NCBI GenBank assembly: GCA_014238905.1
Contig: JABAAE010000004.1
Span: forward strand, 289,839-353,838
DNA: 64,000 nt
Source of the DNA: Planctomycetota bacterium
GTDB lineage: Bacteria > Planctomycetota > Planctomycetia > Pirellulales > Pirellulaceae
Reading direction: 5' to 3'
A model generated the notes under the pieces. The model was not told the origin of the DNA. It ran no database searches and worked only from the letters and a program-made list of their open reading frames with translations. Below are positions 8,613-17,086 of the stretch, piece by piece; positions within the stretch are counted from its first letter, which is position 1; each line of letters begins with the position of its first letter. Both the position numbers and the translations under genes were made by a program.

Positions 8613-9864
8613 CATTGCAGAAGCGGTCCCGTTTCTCTTGGCGATGGGAGCATTAATTGTCGTTTCCGGCTTTTTCTCAGCCTCCGAGGCGGCATTCTTT
8701 TCATTGCGTGCCAAGGAAAAAAAACGACTGGCCAACGGCTCGGCCAGACAACGACTGGTGATCTCGCTACTGGAATCCCCAGATCGCCTGCTTTCGGCTG
8801 TTCTCTTTTGGAACCTCGTCATCAACATGGCTTATTTTGGAATTTCTTCCATCGTGGCCATCAAGCTAGGAGGAAACCAAACTACCGCCGCACTTTTTGC
8901 CATTGGCTCATTGATGGCGATTATTTTCTTCAGCGAATTAACGCCCAAAACTTTTGCCGTTCTGCGGCCAGAGCTATTTTCAGGATGCTTCTCGGTACCT
9001 CTTTATTACCTGATTCGCATGGTCGACCCAATCATGCCAATATTGAACAACATGAATCTGTTTTCACAAAGGTTGCTCTGTCCCAACTTGACAGCTGAAA
9101 AGTACCTGGAGGTCTCCGATCTTGAAAACGCGATCGAGTTATCCAATCAGGATCAACACATCATTGATTTGGAAAGAGCCATTCTCCGTAATATTGTCCA
9201 ACTCTCGGACATCCGAGCCGATGAGTGGATGCGACCTAGAAGCCAGTTCCGGTCGTTTTCACCACCGGTGAACATCAACGATTTCCAGGGCAACTTACCA
9301 CCCAGCGGATATCTGTTGGTGACTGAGAAGGACTCTGAAGAAGTGGAAAAAGCGATTCGATTGAGAGATTCCTACGAGTTGCCAAAGGAAAATCTTGACA
9401 AGCTTGCCAAATCAGTCGGCTATGCACCCTGGTCGACGACAGTTGCTCAAGCGTATGAAATAATGCGAGAACAAGACACTGAAGTGGTCGCAATCGTGAA
9501 CGAATTCGGGGAAACCATTGGTATCCTGACGTACGAGGATGTCGTCGACACCGTTCTCAACTACGCACCCAGCAGAGCAAAGCGCTTACTCGACCAAAAT
9601 CCTGTTCATACCATTGATCCTGGCAAAAAATGGCTGATTTCTGGCATGACAAGTCTTCGAAGATTGCAGGAATTCGTCGCCGGTCAACTACCGGATTCAA
9701 AGAGCGTGACTGTTAGTGGAATCATCCAGGAAGCGAACCAACGAATTGCAAGGGTCGGTGACAGTTGCACTTGGGGCCCCCTGCAATTCCGCGTGCTGGA
9801 AATGCCTCAACGAGGTCACATGCTGATTGAGATGACTTACAGTCGTCTGGAGGAGAGGCCATGA
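8605..9864 (+). CDS. CNNM/CBS/CorC-domain membrane protein (HlyC/CorC family)
   Basis: The 419-residue protein has the full architecture of the HlyC/CorC family. A CNNM (DUF21) transmembrane domain spans about residues 5-170, with GFFSASEAAFFSL (22-34) and SELTPKT (110-116). A CBS-pair region follows, its second motif clear at about 275-320 (VVAIVNEFGETIGILTYEDVVD). A C-terminal CorC_HlyC transporter-associated domain lies at about 335-415. Homologues (CNNM, CorB/CorC, MpfA) act in magnesium or cobalt efflux and are regulated by nucleotide binding to the CBS pair. It overlaps the permease by 8 bp and the next gene by 4 bp (ATGA), so all three are translated together. Magnesium handling is inferred from the family. 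Confidence 0.9.
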   Translation: MSSIAEAVPFLLAMGALIVVSGFFSASEAAFFSLRAKEKKRLANGSARQRLVISLLESPDRLLSAVLFWNLVINMAYFGISSIVAIKLGGNQTTAALFAIGSLMAIIFFSELTPKTFAVLRPELFSGCFSVPLYYLIRMVDPIMPILNNMNLFSQRLLCPNLTAEKYLEVSDLENAIELSNQDQHIIDLERAILRNIVQLSDIRADEWMRPRSQFRSFSPPVNINDFQGNLPPSGYLLVTEKDSEEVEKAIRLRDSYELPKENLDKLAKSVGYAPWSTTVAQAYEIMREQDTEVVAIVNEFGETIGILTYEDVVDTVLNYAPSRAKRLLDQNPVHTIDPGKKWLISGMTSLRRLQEFVAGQLPDSKSVTVSGIIQEANQRIARVGDSCTWGPLQFRVLEMPQRGHMLIEMTYSRLEERP

Positions 9865-10817
9865 TCCTGGTCACATTCCTGATTTTGATCTTCGGAATCC
9901 TGCTTAGCGCTTTTTTCAGCGGCAATGAAATGGGATTCTATCGCGTAACGCGACTCAAGCTGGTGATGGACGGATTACGTGGAGATAAAGTCGCCAAGAG
10001 ACTGTTATGGCTAATCAATAATCCCACGCTATTTGTCGCCACGACACTGGCGGGGAACAACATCGCCAACTACTTGACCAGCTTGGCCATCGTCATCGGC
10101 TGCCAGATCGCATTCACTGACTCGACACTTTTCGTTGAAATCGCCGCTCCGATCCTACTTTCGCCCATTCTGTTTATTTACGGGGAATCACTTCCTAAAA
10201 ACCTCTTCATGAACGCTCCCCACTTTTTCCTGCGAAAATCGGGCCTTCTGTTTACCTTCTTCTTTTCGGTGTTACTCCCGATCTCCGCGTTACTCTGGTT
10301 GGTAGGAAAAACCCTGGAAAAAATAGTTGGACAGTCTCCCGTCAAAGTGCGTTTGGCATTAGCGAAAAAAGAGCTGGATGAAATTCTACAGGAAGGTCAG
10401 GATGCCGGCATTCTTCAATCCGGGCAAAGAGCTCTCGCCCATGGCATGTTTTCAGTCGTTAACAAACCGGTCAGGGACTTCCTCAAACCACTATCTCGTT
10501 ACCAAATTAGAAACACCGACATCAGTGTTTCCAACCTGAAGGATTTCGCCAGAAAGCAAAAAGTTGGTTTTGTGGCGATGAAAATCGCGTCCGGCGAAAC
10601 TCAATATGTCAAAGTCATCGAATTGCTCGTCACCGATTCTAACCCCACGTACAATACGCAAAAGCTCATTGACATGGATCAAAACGAACTGATGGGAAAC
10701 GCACTCCTACGAATGCAGACGACGAAACAGCCGATTGCCCGCATCGTGGATTCTTCAAAAAAACCAATTGGTTTTGTCACCATTGGTGATCTTTCGGCTG
10801 AGATGTTTGCCAAGTAG
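9861..10817 (+). CDS. CNNM-domain membrane protein lacking the CorC domain
   Basis: The 318-residue paralogue of the preceding gene shares its last 4 bp. A CNNM domain covers about residues 1-160, with AFFSGNEMGFYRVTR (17-31), the conserved AGNNIANY (64-71) and YGESLPKN (107-114). A CBS-type tail follows to the C-terminus (PIARIVDSSKKPIGFVTIGD at 291-310). The chain stops there, so the transporter-associated CorC domain of the partner is absent. CNNM proteins work as dimers; two coupled, unequal copies suggest a heterodimer of one full and one short subunit. That is inference. It is the last gene of the operon, convergent with the metallohydrolase gene. Confidence 0.88.
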   Translation: MILVTFLILIFGILLSAFFSGNEMGFYRVTRLKLVMDGLRGDKVAKRLLWLINNPTLFVATTLAGNNIANYLTSLAIVIGCQIAFTDSTLFVEIAAPILLSPILFIYGESLPKNLFMNAPHFFLRKSGLLFTFFFSVLLPISALLWLVGKTLEKIVGQSPVKVRLALAKKELDEILQEGQDAGILQSGQRALAHGMFSVVNKPVRDFLKPLSRYQIRNTDISVSNLKDFARKQKVGFVAMKIASGETQYVKVIELLVTDSNPTYNTQKLIDMDQNELMGNALLRMQTTKQPIARIVDSSKKPIGFVTIGDLSAEMFAK

Positions 10818-10936
10818 ATTTTGCCAACACGACTTGAATTCATATTCAGTCTGCCAACCGGTGTTTCCCCCTTGCGATCAGCATCCAATTTCCAATAAAA
10901 ACAATCCAGAAATGAACATGTCGATCAGGCACTCGG

Positions 10937-13462
10937 TCATTCCTCAGCAAGCTGCTCGAGGACGGCAATCGCCTTGACAAAAGTTGCCTGAGCAGCCGGC
11001 CGTTCCTTGACATCAACCGTCCGCTGCCGATTTAGCCAAACCAACTTTGTCATTTCGGCGCACCATTTTGCGCTTTTCCGGGAAGCCCGAATGGGTTGAC
11101 CTGCGACCAGCACATTGACCGGGTTGGTATGCAATTGCGGAAATTGCCGAAGAGCAATCCAACTGCTGCGGTCCACCGGGATTCGTAATCGAAGATGATG
11201 AGTTTCTCCATCTGCCGGTATTTTTCGACTGGCAACCACTTGCCCATTAACCACAATTTCTACCAGACTTTCACGGCCGGAAACCCAGTTGTCCTCTCGG
11301 GGGTGATGGAGCTCAACGGTATCGCCAATTTTGGCACGATCGATCGGTTTTCGCTGTGTTCCCTGCGCTACCGACGCGGGCATCCTGGGAGCAAAAACCA
11401 CCTGGGCGACAACATCCACAACCCCCCGATCGGGTAAGTGAACGTCTCCGTACCCGGGCGATACCTGATTGACCCGAAAATCAATTGCGTGTGCAAATCC
11501 ATCGGATACATAGGACTTCCCCTGCGCCAGACGACGGCACCATTTGGAAAAGTCAATTGGATTACTTTCCAGTGGACGGGGCAAATCCATCTGTACATAA
11601 ACCCTCCCCTTTCCGACGCGACGACTGCTCATGCAGGGGAAATCGGTCTCGCCGGACACCTTGATCGGGAAACCACAGTTCAGCAAATGGTACCAGGTAT
11701 TCCATTCCTGAATCCGTGAGGTATCCATGCAGCTGATAAAATCACAAACGCCTTCCACAGCACTCACACAAATCTCCATCGCACCCACACCATTCATCTC
11801 TGGGATCGCAAGATTCGGCAGCTCACGCGCACTCTGTCGGTGAGCCAGCATCAACTCCCGACGGGTGATTTGGCCGTCGGCATCACTATCCACCTTGCCA
11901 AAATCATAGGGTAACAATGTGTCGGAAACCTCAGCTGGTGAAAGCTGACCATCTAAATTTTCATCTTCCCGACTGAGTATTCTGCTCGTCGCATTCGCCG
12001 GGTCAATCGACAATCCACTAGCCGAATGGGCGTAACCGGTATATCCACCCTGTGCCTTTGCCCAACGCATAACCGGTGTGGTCCATGTCGGCCAACCCGC
12101 CGTCTTGGTTCCATTGGATTGTGGATAAGCCTGGTCTTTAAGATTCAACAAGCATACATGCCCCATCGCCTGAGATCCGAATCCACTGATTTCCAGGTCA
12201 TATTTCAGGAGAGACTCCGTATCCGAAAACTGCATTGCCGCAGGTTTAAAATATCGTCGCTGGAAGTCAAAACAGGGCCCCCACGTCAATACGCAGCCAA
12301 CATTCAATCCCTCGCCGGAAACCTGTCGATACATGTCCGCTGGTGAAATCCCCTGCGTCGGGGATGTGTAATGGGAACAACCCGCCGCATGAATGTGATG
12401 ATCGCCGCTCAAAAATCCGAATTCCATCGGGCGAACCCACCGTTTGAGTTCCAGGCTCAAGATGTTGTCCTTAGCGGAATGAACCACCATTTTCTTTTCA
12501 AACATCCGATATTCCGGGCCACGACAATATCGCACGGTGTACTCTCCAGAGCTCAAATAAATCGACTCGCCATCCCGCCGATAGATATGAGGTTGAAAAA
12601 ACAGATCCGGAGCAAGCCGCTTGGGTGGTAGTGGGTGGATTCTTCCTTCAAAATCCCGTATCTCAACGCGGGCAATCGGGTGTAAAGCGAATTGAGTTGG
12701 ATCCACCACCTGAATCATGACCTTCGCCGCTGGGCTAACTTGGAATTGAAACGGCTCCCCAGGACCGGGAACTTTTGCAAACGCTTGATTCGGAATCTCA
12801 AAATTCAAATGCGTCTCAACAACACCTTGACGTTGGCAATAAATCAGCAAAACGGCATATTCCACAGTCAAGCCGCTCATTAGATCAAGCATTGGAGGTT
12901 GCCGATAAAAAGAAACGTCCAAGAATCGATTTGGCAAATCCCCTTCATTTGGGTCGTTGCCCAAATCCGTTTGCTGCTGCCGCCGGAGACTAAAAAGACT
13001 TGCCCCACCATAAACGGCGCCATGATTTGGTGAAGAGACGGTTATTTTTTTGCGAAGACCTGCCCGATTAACAATTTTGATCAGTAAAGCAGTGTGTTGA
13101 TTCTGTCGTAGCGTGGCTTTGCCGAGTCCTTTTCTTGCCGCAATTGAACCATCGTCGGCGATTGTCACCTCAGCCATGATGAGGCTATCGATCAATTTCT
13201 GAATTTCCACCGCGTCATGATTGAGAACTGCTACATCAAGCTCAGAAGACAGGCGGCGAGGAAGTGGCTGGCCAATATTTTTCAACGCTCTCTGCAGACG
13301 GCGGACTTGTGCCGCCAGCGGTTGACCCTCTACATCTTCTGTTGTCGAGTAACTGCTCTGCCAGCGATACGACATTGCAGATAAAATGGAACTCGTCGCA
13401 CAAGAAAAAGCTGAGGCGACAACCAACGAAAGAACGGTTGCTAATCGGCCAGGAATATTCAT
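10937..13462 (-). CDS. CehA/McbA-type metallohydrolase with inserted EF-hands, exported
   Basis: I place the start at ATG 13462, which gives a signal peptide (MNIPGRLATVLSLVVASAFS); a GTG at 13507 would add 15 residues with no better ribosome-binding site. The 841-residue product has an N-terminal beta-rich region, then the PHP-like metal-binding block GDHHIHAAGCSHY (about 353-365), characteristic of CehA/McbA-family metallohydrolases, and a later GETDFPC block (about 604-610). Between them lie two EF-hand loops, DENLDGQLSPAE (about 500-511) and DSDADGQITRRE (about 525-536), an unusual insertion. Named family members hydrolyse carbaryl-type esters (CehA, McbA), but planctomycete copies are very numerous and their substrates unknown. 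The Nudix gene lies about 170 bp upstream on the same strand. Confidence 0.82.
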   Translation of the reverse strand: MNIPGRLATVLSLVVASAFSCATSSILSAMSYRWQSSYSTTEDVEGQPLAAQVRRLQRALKNIGQPLPRRLSSELDVAVLNHDAVEIQKLIDSLIMAEVTIADDGSIAARKGLGKATLRQNQHTALLIKIVNRAGLRKKITVSSPNHGAVYGGASLFSLRRQQQTDLGNDPNEGDLPNRFLDVSFYRQPPMLDLMSGLTVEYAVLLIYCQRQGVVETHLNFEIPNQAFAKVPGPGEPFQFQVSPAAKVMIQVVDPTQFALHPIARVEIRDFEGRIHPLPPKRLAPDLFFQPHIYRRDGESIYLSSGEYTVRYCRGPEYRMFEKKMVVHSAKDNILSLELKRWVRPMEFGFLSGDHHIHAAGCSHYTSPTQGISPADMYRQVSGEGLNVGCVLTWGPCFDFQRRYFKPAAMQFSDTESLLKYDLEISGFGSQAMGHVCLLNLKDQAYPQSNGTKTAGWPTWTTPVMRWAKAQGGYTGYAHSASGLSIDPANATSRILSREDENLDGQLSPAEVSDTLLPYDFGKVDSDADGQITRRELMLAHRQSARELPNLAIPEMNGVGAMEICVSAVEGVCDFISCMDTSRIQEWNTWYHLLNCGFPIKVSGETDFPCMSSRRVGKGRVYVQMDLPRPLESNPIDFSKWCRRLAQGKSYVSDGFAHAIDFRVNQVSPGYGDVHLPDRGVVDVVAQVVFAPRMPASVAQGTQRKPIDRAKIGDTVELHHPREDNWVSGRESLVEIVVNGQVVASRKIPADGETHHLRLRIPVDRSSWIALRQFPQLHTNPVNVLVAGQPIRASRKSAKWCAEMTKLVWLNRQRTVDVKERPAAQATFVKAIAVLEQLAEE

Positions 13463-13633
13463 GGGAAAGACCAGTTTAAGTTTGATAATTTTTTTGCTAA
13501 CAATCACCCAAGGCGAATTTTATTCGGTTCGATTGGTCAAGAACGCTCGTTTATATCAAATTCAAGATGCGCAACGTCCTCATCTCATACAACATCGCAG
13601 CAATTGCATAACCTGTAACAACCAGAACACGAC

Positions 13634-14140
13634 CTAGCTCATCGACCCTAAATAAAGAAGAATCGCGATCGTCTTACCATCACAGATTTTACCATTCCTG
13701 ATCCATTGGATCGCTTCTTCGAACTCAACAATGAGCGGTTCGATTTCCTCATCATCCATCAATTCCTGAGAACCGGCGGTCAGTTCAGAGGCAACAAAAA
13801 CAGACATTGTTTCGTCCATGATCCCCGGCGAGACAAAAAACTCCAACAATGGTTCGAGCCGTTTGCAATGATAGCCGGTCTCCTCAGCCAATTCTCGTTT
13901 GGCAGTTTCCAACGCCGATTCGCCAGGCTCTCTGGTCCCCGCCGGAAGCTCTATTAGTTCTCTGCCAACAGCATCCCGGTAGTTTCGGATCATACAGATC
14001 CGTTTCGAATCGACCCAAGGAACAATCGTCACCGCCCCTGGATGCCGTATCACGCATCTGGAACGACTCTTGAATACACGTTCAACGACAGAAAACCGTG
14101 GCGTTTGCAAAATCTTCTTTTCCAAGACAGCTATTCCCAT
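13634..14140 (-). CDS. Nudix hydrolase (ADP-ribose pyrophosphatase-like)
   Basis: The product is about 168 residues from ATG 14140 (a TTG at 14182 would add 14). It contains a complete Nudix box, GTREPGESALETAKRELAEETGY, with the G-x5-E-x7-RE-U-x-EE-x-G-U pattern and all metal-binding glutamates. Flanking features, RNYRDAVGRELIELPAG before the box and EFFVSPGIMDETMSVFVA after it, match the ADP-ribose pyrophosphatase (NudF/YffH) subgroup, which splits ADP-ribose into AMP and ribose 5-phosphate. It is cytosolic. The exact substrate within the subgroup cannot be read from the sequence. Confidence 0.9.
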   Translation of the reverse strand: MGIAVLEKKILQTPRFSVVERVFKSRSRCVIRHPGAVTIVPWVDSKRICMIRNYRDAVGRELIELPAGTREPGESALETAKRELAEETGYHCKRLEPLLEFFVSPGIMDETMSVFVASELTAGSQELMDDEEIEPLIVEFEEAIQWIRNGKICDGKTIAILLYLGSMS

Positions 14141-14387
14141 TGATGGAGTTGAAACGGGACCGAATAAAGTAAATAGGGTCAATTGTGCATATCAATTCGG
14201 CTTGCCTATTAATTTTTCTGATTTGATTGATTTGATTGATTGCAATTTACAGGCCAATCATTAGGCTAAAAAAGGAGAGTTGATTGACCTCAAGCGTACG
14301 GTAAAGTCCGCGTCGACGCGAACTTTGTTGTATCCTTAATATTAATGCGGTTATGGGTCGCTCTTTTGATGAATGTGAGATGACGAA

Positions 14388-14510
14388 ATGACGTCAGATC
14401 AATTATCACTGGATCAATTATCACTGGATCAATTATCACTGGATCAATTATCACTGGGTACCTCTTTTTCCAGGAGTCACCCGGCGGTCAACGGAAGCAT
14501 GATAATTTAG
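14388..14510 (+). CDS. Candidate 40-aa leader ORF with DQLSL pentapeptide repeats
   Basis: An ATG at 14388 opens a 40-codon frame ending at TAG 14508-14510. It reads M-T-S, then DQLSL four times, then GTSFSRSHPAVNGSMII. The 15-bp DNA repeat keeps the reading frame, so each unit encodes the same pentapeptide. A weak GTGAG lies about 9 nt upstream. The ORF ends 37 bp before the M50 protease gene, so it could be a leader peptide. It may equally be chance: any 15-bp repeat keeps frame, and nothing here is recognisable as a known family. Confidence 0.25.
   Translation: MTSDQLSLDQLSLDQLSLDQLSLGTSFSRSHPAVNGSMII
14397..14456. repeat. 4 x 15 bp perfect tandem repeat
   Basis: Four identical head-to-tail copies of GATCAATTATCACTG fill 14397-14411, 14412-14426, 14427-14441 and 14442-14456. 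The array starts right after ATGACGTCA and ends at GGTACC. It lies in the 5' region of the M50 protease gene. A slipped-strand variable-number repeat is the simplest explanation; iterated operator sites are an alternative. Confidence 0.95.
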
Positions 14511-14547
14511 TTCCCTATTTTCATTTTTTTGCCGACAGACAATTGAA

Positions 14548-15633
14548 ATGGCTGGAGACCATCATTCCACGTGGAGCATAGGCCTGGGACGATGGTATGG
14601 TGTGCACGTCCGAATGCACATGTTCTTCTTTGTGTTTGCATTGGTAGCGTTTTATTTTGGCTGGCAAGCTGCCACCACCATTCCCGGCACAGACTATTAC
14701 CTGACCTCATTCGCAGCCATCGGAATATTGCTGGGATCGATCCTAATACATGAAATTGCGCATGGTTTCACGGCGTCCGGCTATGGAGGGCGTGTTAATT
14801 CGATTGAAGTTTTCCCTTGGGGCGGACAAAGCGATATCCAATTGCCCGCCGACAAGTACCAAAGGTTTCTTGTTCATGTCAGTGGACCGGCCGCCAATCT
14901 GCTAATTTGCCTCGCCTGTTCATGGATTTTGATCTTTGAACCCTCGTTTGCGAGTTCCGGCAGTTGGTCCGACCTATTCTATCCATTGCTACCGGTGGTG
15001 CTTTCGGAAAATCAATTTGCGACTACTGTGGGCCTGATTTTCTGGATCAACTGGCTTGTTTTTCTTATCAACATGTTACCGGTTTCACCGTTTGATGGCG
15101 GTCGCATCGTCCGCTCAATGATCCCGCTCTTGTGGCCCAATACCACAACCGATCAGGTTTACCTTGGCTCTATGATTGTCTCGATGATGACTTCAATCGG
15201 GCTTTGCATCCTTGCCTGGCTGGCACGCGAGACCGCTACCGATACTGTGATTCCAATGTGGCTGGTTCTACTGTTGCTTGCTACGGTGGTTTTTTTTGGT
15301 GCGCGACGTCAAACGCAATTGGATCTGCGTGACCTCCAGGAAGTACTTGATGATGATTCAAAAGTTTTTGAAGGACGAATTTTGAATGCGATCGAGAATC
15401 GTGCTTACGATGAATTCGATGATGACAGCGAAGAAGAACACAAGATTTCGGATTGGCTACATCAACATCAATTCGAAGCCGAAGATGAACATGGCCAAGA
15501 AGCCAGCACAGATGAAGAACGTGTGGACGAAATACTAGGAAGGATTAATGAAGTCGGATTTAAAGGACTATCAGAATATGAACGATTTGTCTTGATGCGG
15601 GCAAGTGCCAAGTATCGGCAACGAAACGGCTAA
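14548..15633 (+). CDS. Site-2 protease family zinc metallopeptidase (M50)
   Basis: The 361-residue multi-pass membrane protein has the zinc motif HEIAH (H68-E69-H72) inside a hydrophobic segment and the second metal motif NMLPVSPFDGG with D183, the hallmarks of the M50 site-2 proteases. About six hydrophobic helices lie in residues 24-255. The cytosolic tail (about 256-361) is rich in Asp and Glu and ends in a helical, mixed-charge stretch; no PDZ or CBS domain is seen. Such enzymes cut membrane-embedded substrates such as anti-sigma factors. No anti-sigma factor is adjacent, so the substrate is unknown. The start is ATG 14548, without a clear Shine-Dalgarno sequence. Confidence 0.9.
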   Translation: MAGDHHSTWSIGLGRWYGVHVRMHMFFFVFALVAFYFGWQAATTIPGTDYYLTSFAAIGILLGSILIHEIAHGFTASGYGGRVNSIEVFPWGGQSDIQLPADKYQRFLVHVSGPAANLLICLACSWILIFEPSFASSGSWSDLFYPLLPVVLSENQFATTVGLIFWINWLVFLINMLPVSPFDGGRIVRSMIPLLWPNTTTDQVYLGSMIVSMMTSIGLCILAWLARETATDTVIPMWLVLLLLATVVFFGARRQTQLDLRDLQEVLDDDSKVFEGRILNAIENRAYDEFDDDSEEEHKISDWLHQHQFEAEDEHGQEASTDEERVDEILGRINEVGFKGLSEYERFVLMRASAKYRQRNG

Positions 15634-15703
15634 TTGCCCAAGCTTATGGCAAGGCTCAAGTCCATTCACAATCCTGTTCGCTGCCGGTCCATGACGATCG
15701 AGC

Positions 15704-16960
15704 CTAATCTCTTTTTCCGCCGGACAGTAAACCGTTTCCACCGCCAAAGGTGAGGAACGAGTAAATCGTTTCAGATGCAAGTTGATGTCCGTCTTCGTTC
15801 CAGTGTCCGGCACCCATCTCCGTATTGCTGAATCCATGCAAATAGAGCGACGGAGAGGCCGAATCTACAGCCTTGGAAAAAGTCTCTGCCAATGAAAGGC
15901 AGACGATGTTGTTAGATTCGCAAAAATTCAGCAGTCGACGATCGGGATAAAACAAATCGTCAATCGTATTTTGTTCCAGGAATTCACTTTTTCTTTTCCG
16001 GTCCGGATGCACCTGAATCGGATTACTCAACGTGACAATCAACAGGCCGCTATTCATTCGACGGCACTCCTCCTGAAACAGCATAAGCAGACCCTCTGTT
16101 ACCCTCCAAGCTTCTTCCCACTCGGTACCAGGACCTGGCGATCGGTAGACATTGGGGTCCAAACCGATGTCACTTCGATCACCGGAGATTCGCCTGTTTT
16201 TCCAAGCCGAATAGAATTTATTGGCTAACTGCAAACTGCGGGAAGAATTAATAAGGCCAGCCTTGAACCGGGTGAACGCTGAACGATTGGAAACAAACTC
16301 TGGATCCTGCCGAAAACGACGGTCCAGCACCAGTTCGCCATCTTGGTATTGATAGTATGGCTTAATCTGACCTTGATTGATTTTCGAGGAATTGTCACCG
16401 ATATCATTGCCGGTGAAGATGGCCAAGATGGTTAAATCCGGCTTGAAACCGGCGGCATATTTTTTAAGCGTTTCCAACTCCTGGGCAGTTCCATAACCTG
16501 AGGTTCCAAAATTCAGCACTTCCACCAATCGATTATCCTGATCCTGCAACCGAGTGCCCAACAAATGCCAAAACGTTTTCGTCACATCAACCTGCAGGCC
16601 TTCGCAAAATGAATCCCCAATCACAGCAATGCGGAAAACACCTGCTGGCTTGTTCAACGTGTGTTCAAAGTCTCGAAACCCAATCGAATTGGTTTTTACG
16701 ATCGACTGCCCTTCTTCGATATATCGGACATTGAGGCCCGGCTTCAACCTGGTACCGCAGACGTCATCAGCCTGGTAAAGCAGTGGAAATGAAATCCTAA
16801 ATCCAATCAGTATCGCTTCGGTCATGACCAAGGAAATTAGGCAACCCATCGCAATCAATGCTAGCTTCATCCAGAGCGAGTTCCCGCGTGCCACCAATTT
16901 CCGAAAATCAGTTTTTTTCGATGCCACCTGGTTTGGTTCTGAAGATTTATGTTTTTCCAT
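15704..16960 (-). CDS. Membrane-anchored SGNH/GDSL-family hydrolase
   Basis: From ATG 16960, preceded by a strong AGGAAGAGGGG, the product is 418 residues; a GTG at 16984 would add eight. A single N-terminal transmembrane helix (about residues 26-52) anchors an extracytoplasmic SGNH domain. Block I is VIGDSFCEG, with the nucleophile Ser; block III is FTGNDIGDN, with the Gly and Asn of the oxyanion hole; block V is HWNEDGHQ, carrying the catalytic Asp and His. Family members are esterases or acyltransferases acting on acylated carbohydrates or lipids. It stands divergently from the TPR lipoprotein gene. The substrate is not readable. Confidence 0.85.
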   Translation of the reverse strand: MEKHKSSEPNQVASKKTDFRKLVARGNSLWMKLALIAMGCLISLVMTEAILIGFRISFPLLYQADDVCGTRLKPGLNVRYIEEGQSIVKTNSIGFRDFEHTLNKPAGVFRIAVIGDSFCEGLQVDVTKTFWHLLGTRLQDQDNRLVEVLNFGTSGYGTAQELETLKKYAAGFKPDLTILAIFTGNDIGDNSSKINQGQIKPYYQYQDGELVLDRRFRQDPEFVSNRSAFTRFKAGLINSSRSLQLANKFYSAWKNRRISGDRSDIGLDPNVYRSPGPGTEWEEAWRVTEGLLMLFQEECRRMNSGLLIVTLSNPIQVHPDRKRKSEFLEQNTIDDLFYPDRRLLNFCESNNIVCLSLAETFSKAVDSASPSLYLHGFSNTEMGAGHWNEDGHQLASETIYSFLTFGGGNGLLSGGKRD

Positions 16961-17086
16961 GGTTCCAGCCCCTCTTCCTGTCACATCGCCATGCTGTTAT
17001 TTGATTGCAGTTACATCATTTTTGTCTGTTTGATACAACCCCCGCATCGACTGGAGATCTCTTCCAACACGAAACTGGGACGGTAA

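Larger units (their letters stand above)
14141..14547. other. Divergent intergenic region with repeats
   Basis: This gap separates the Nudix gene (minus) from the M50 protease (plus). It contains a GATTTGATT-type short tandem at 14221-14243, a perfect 12-bp palindrome CGCGTCGACGCG at 14309-14320, and the 4 x 15 bp tandem repeat at 14397-14456 with its 40-codon ORF, both listed separately. No other gene is supported. Confidence 0.5.

Noticed and set aside
14397-14456. CRISPR array
   Set aside because: The units are contiguous with no spacers and only 15 bp long, and no cas genes are present.
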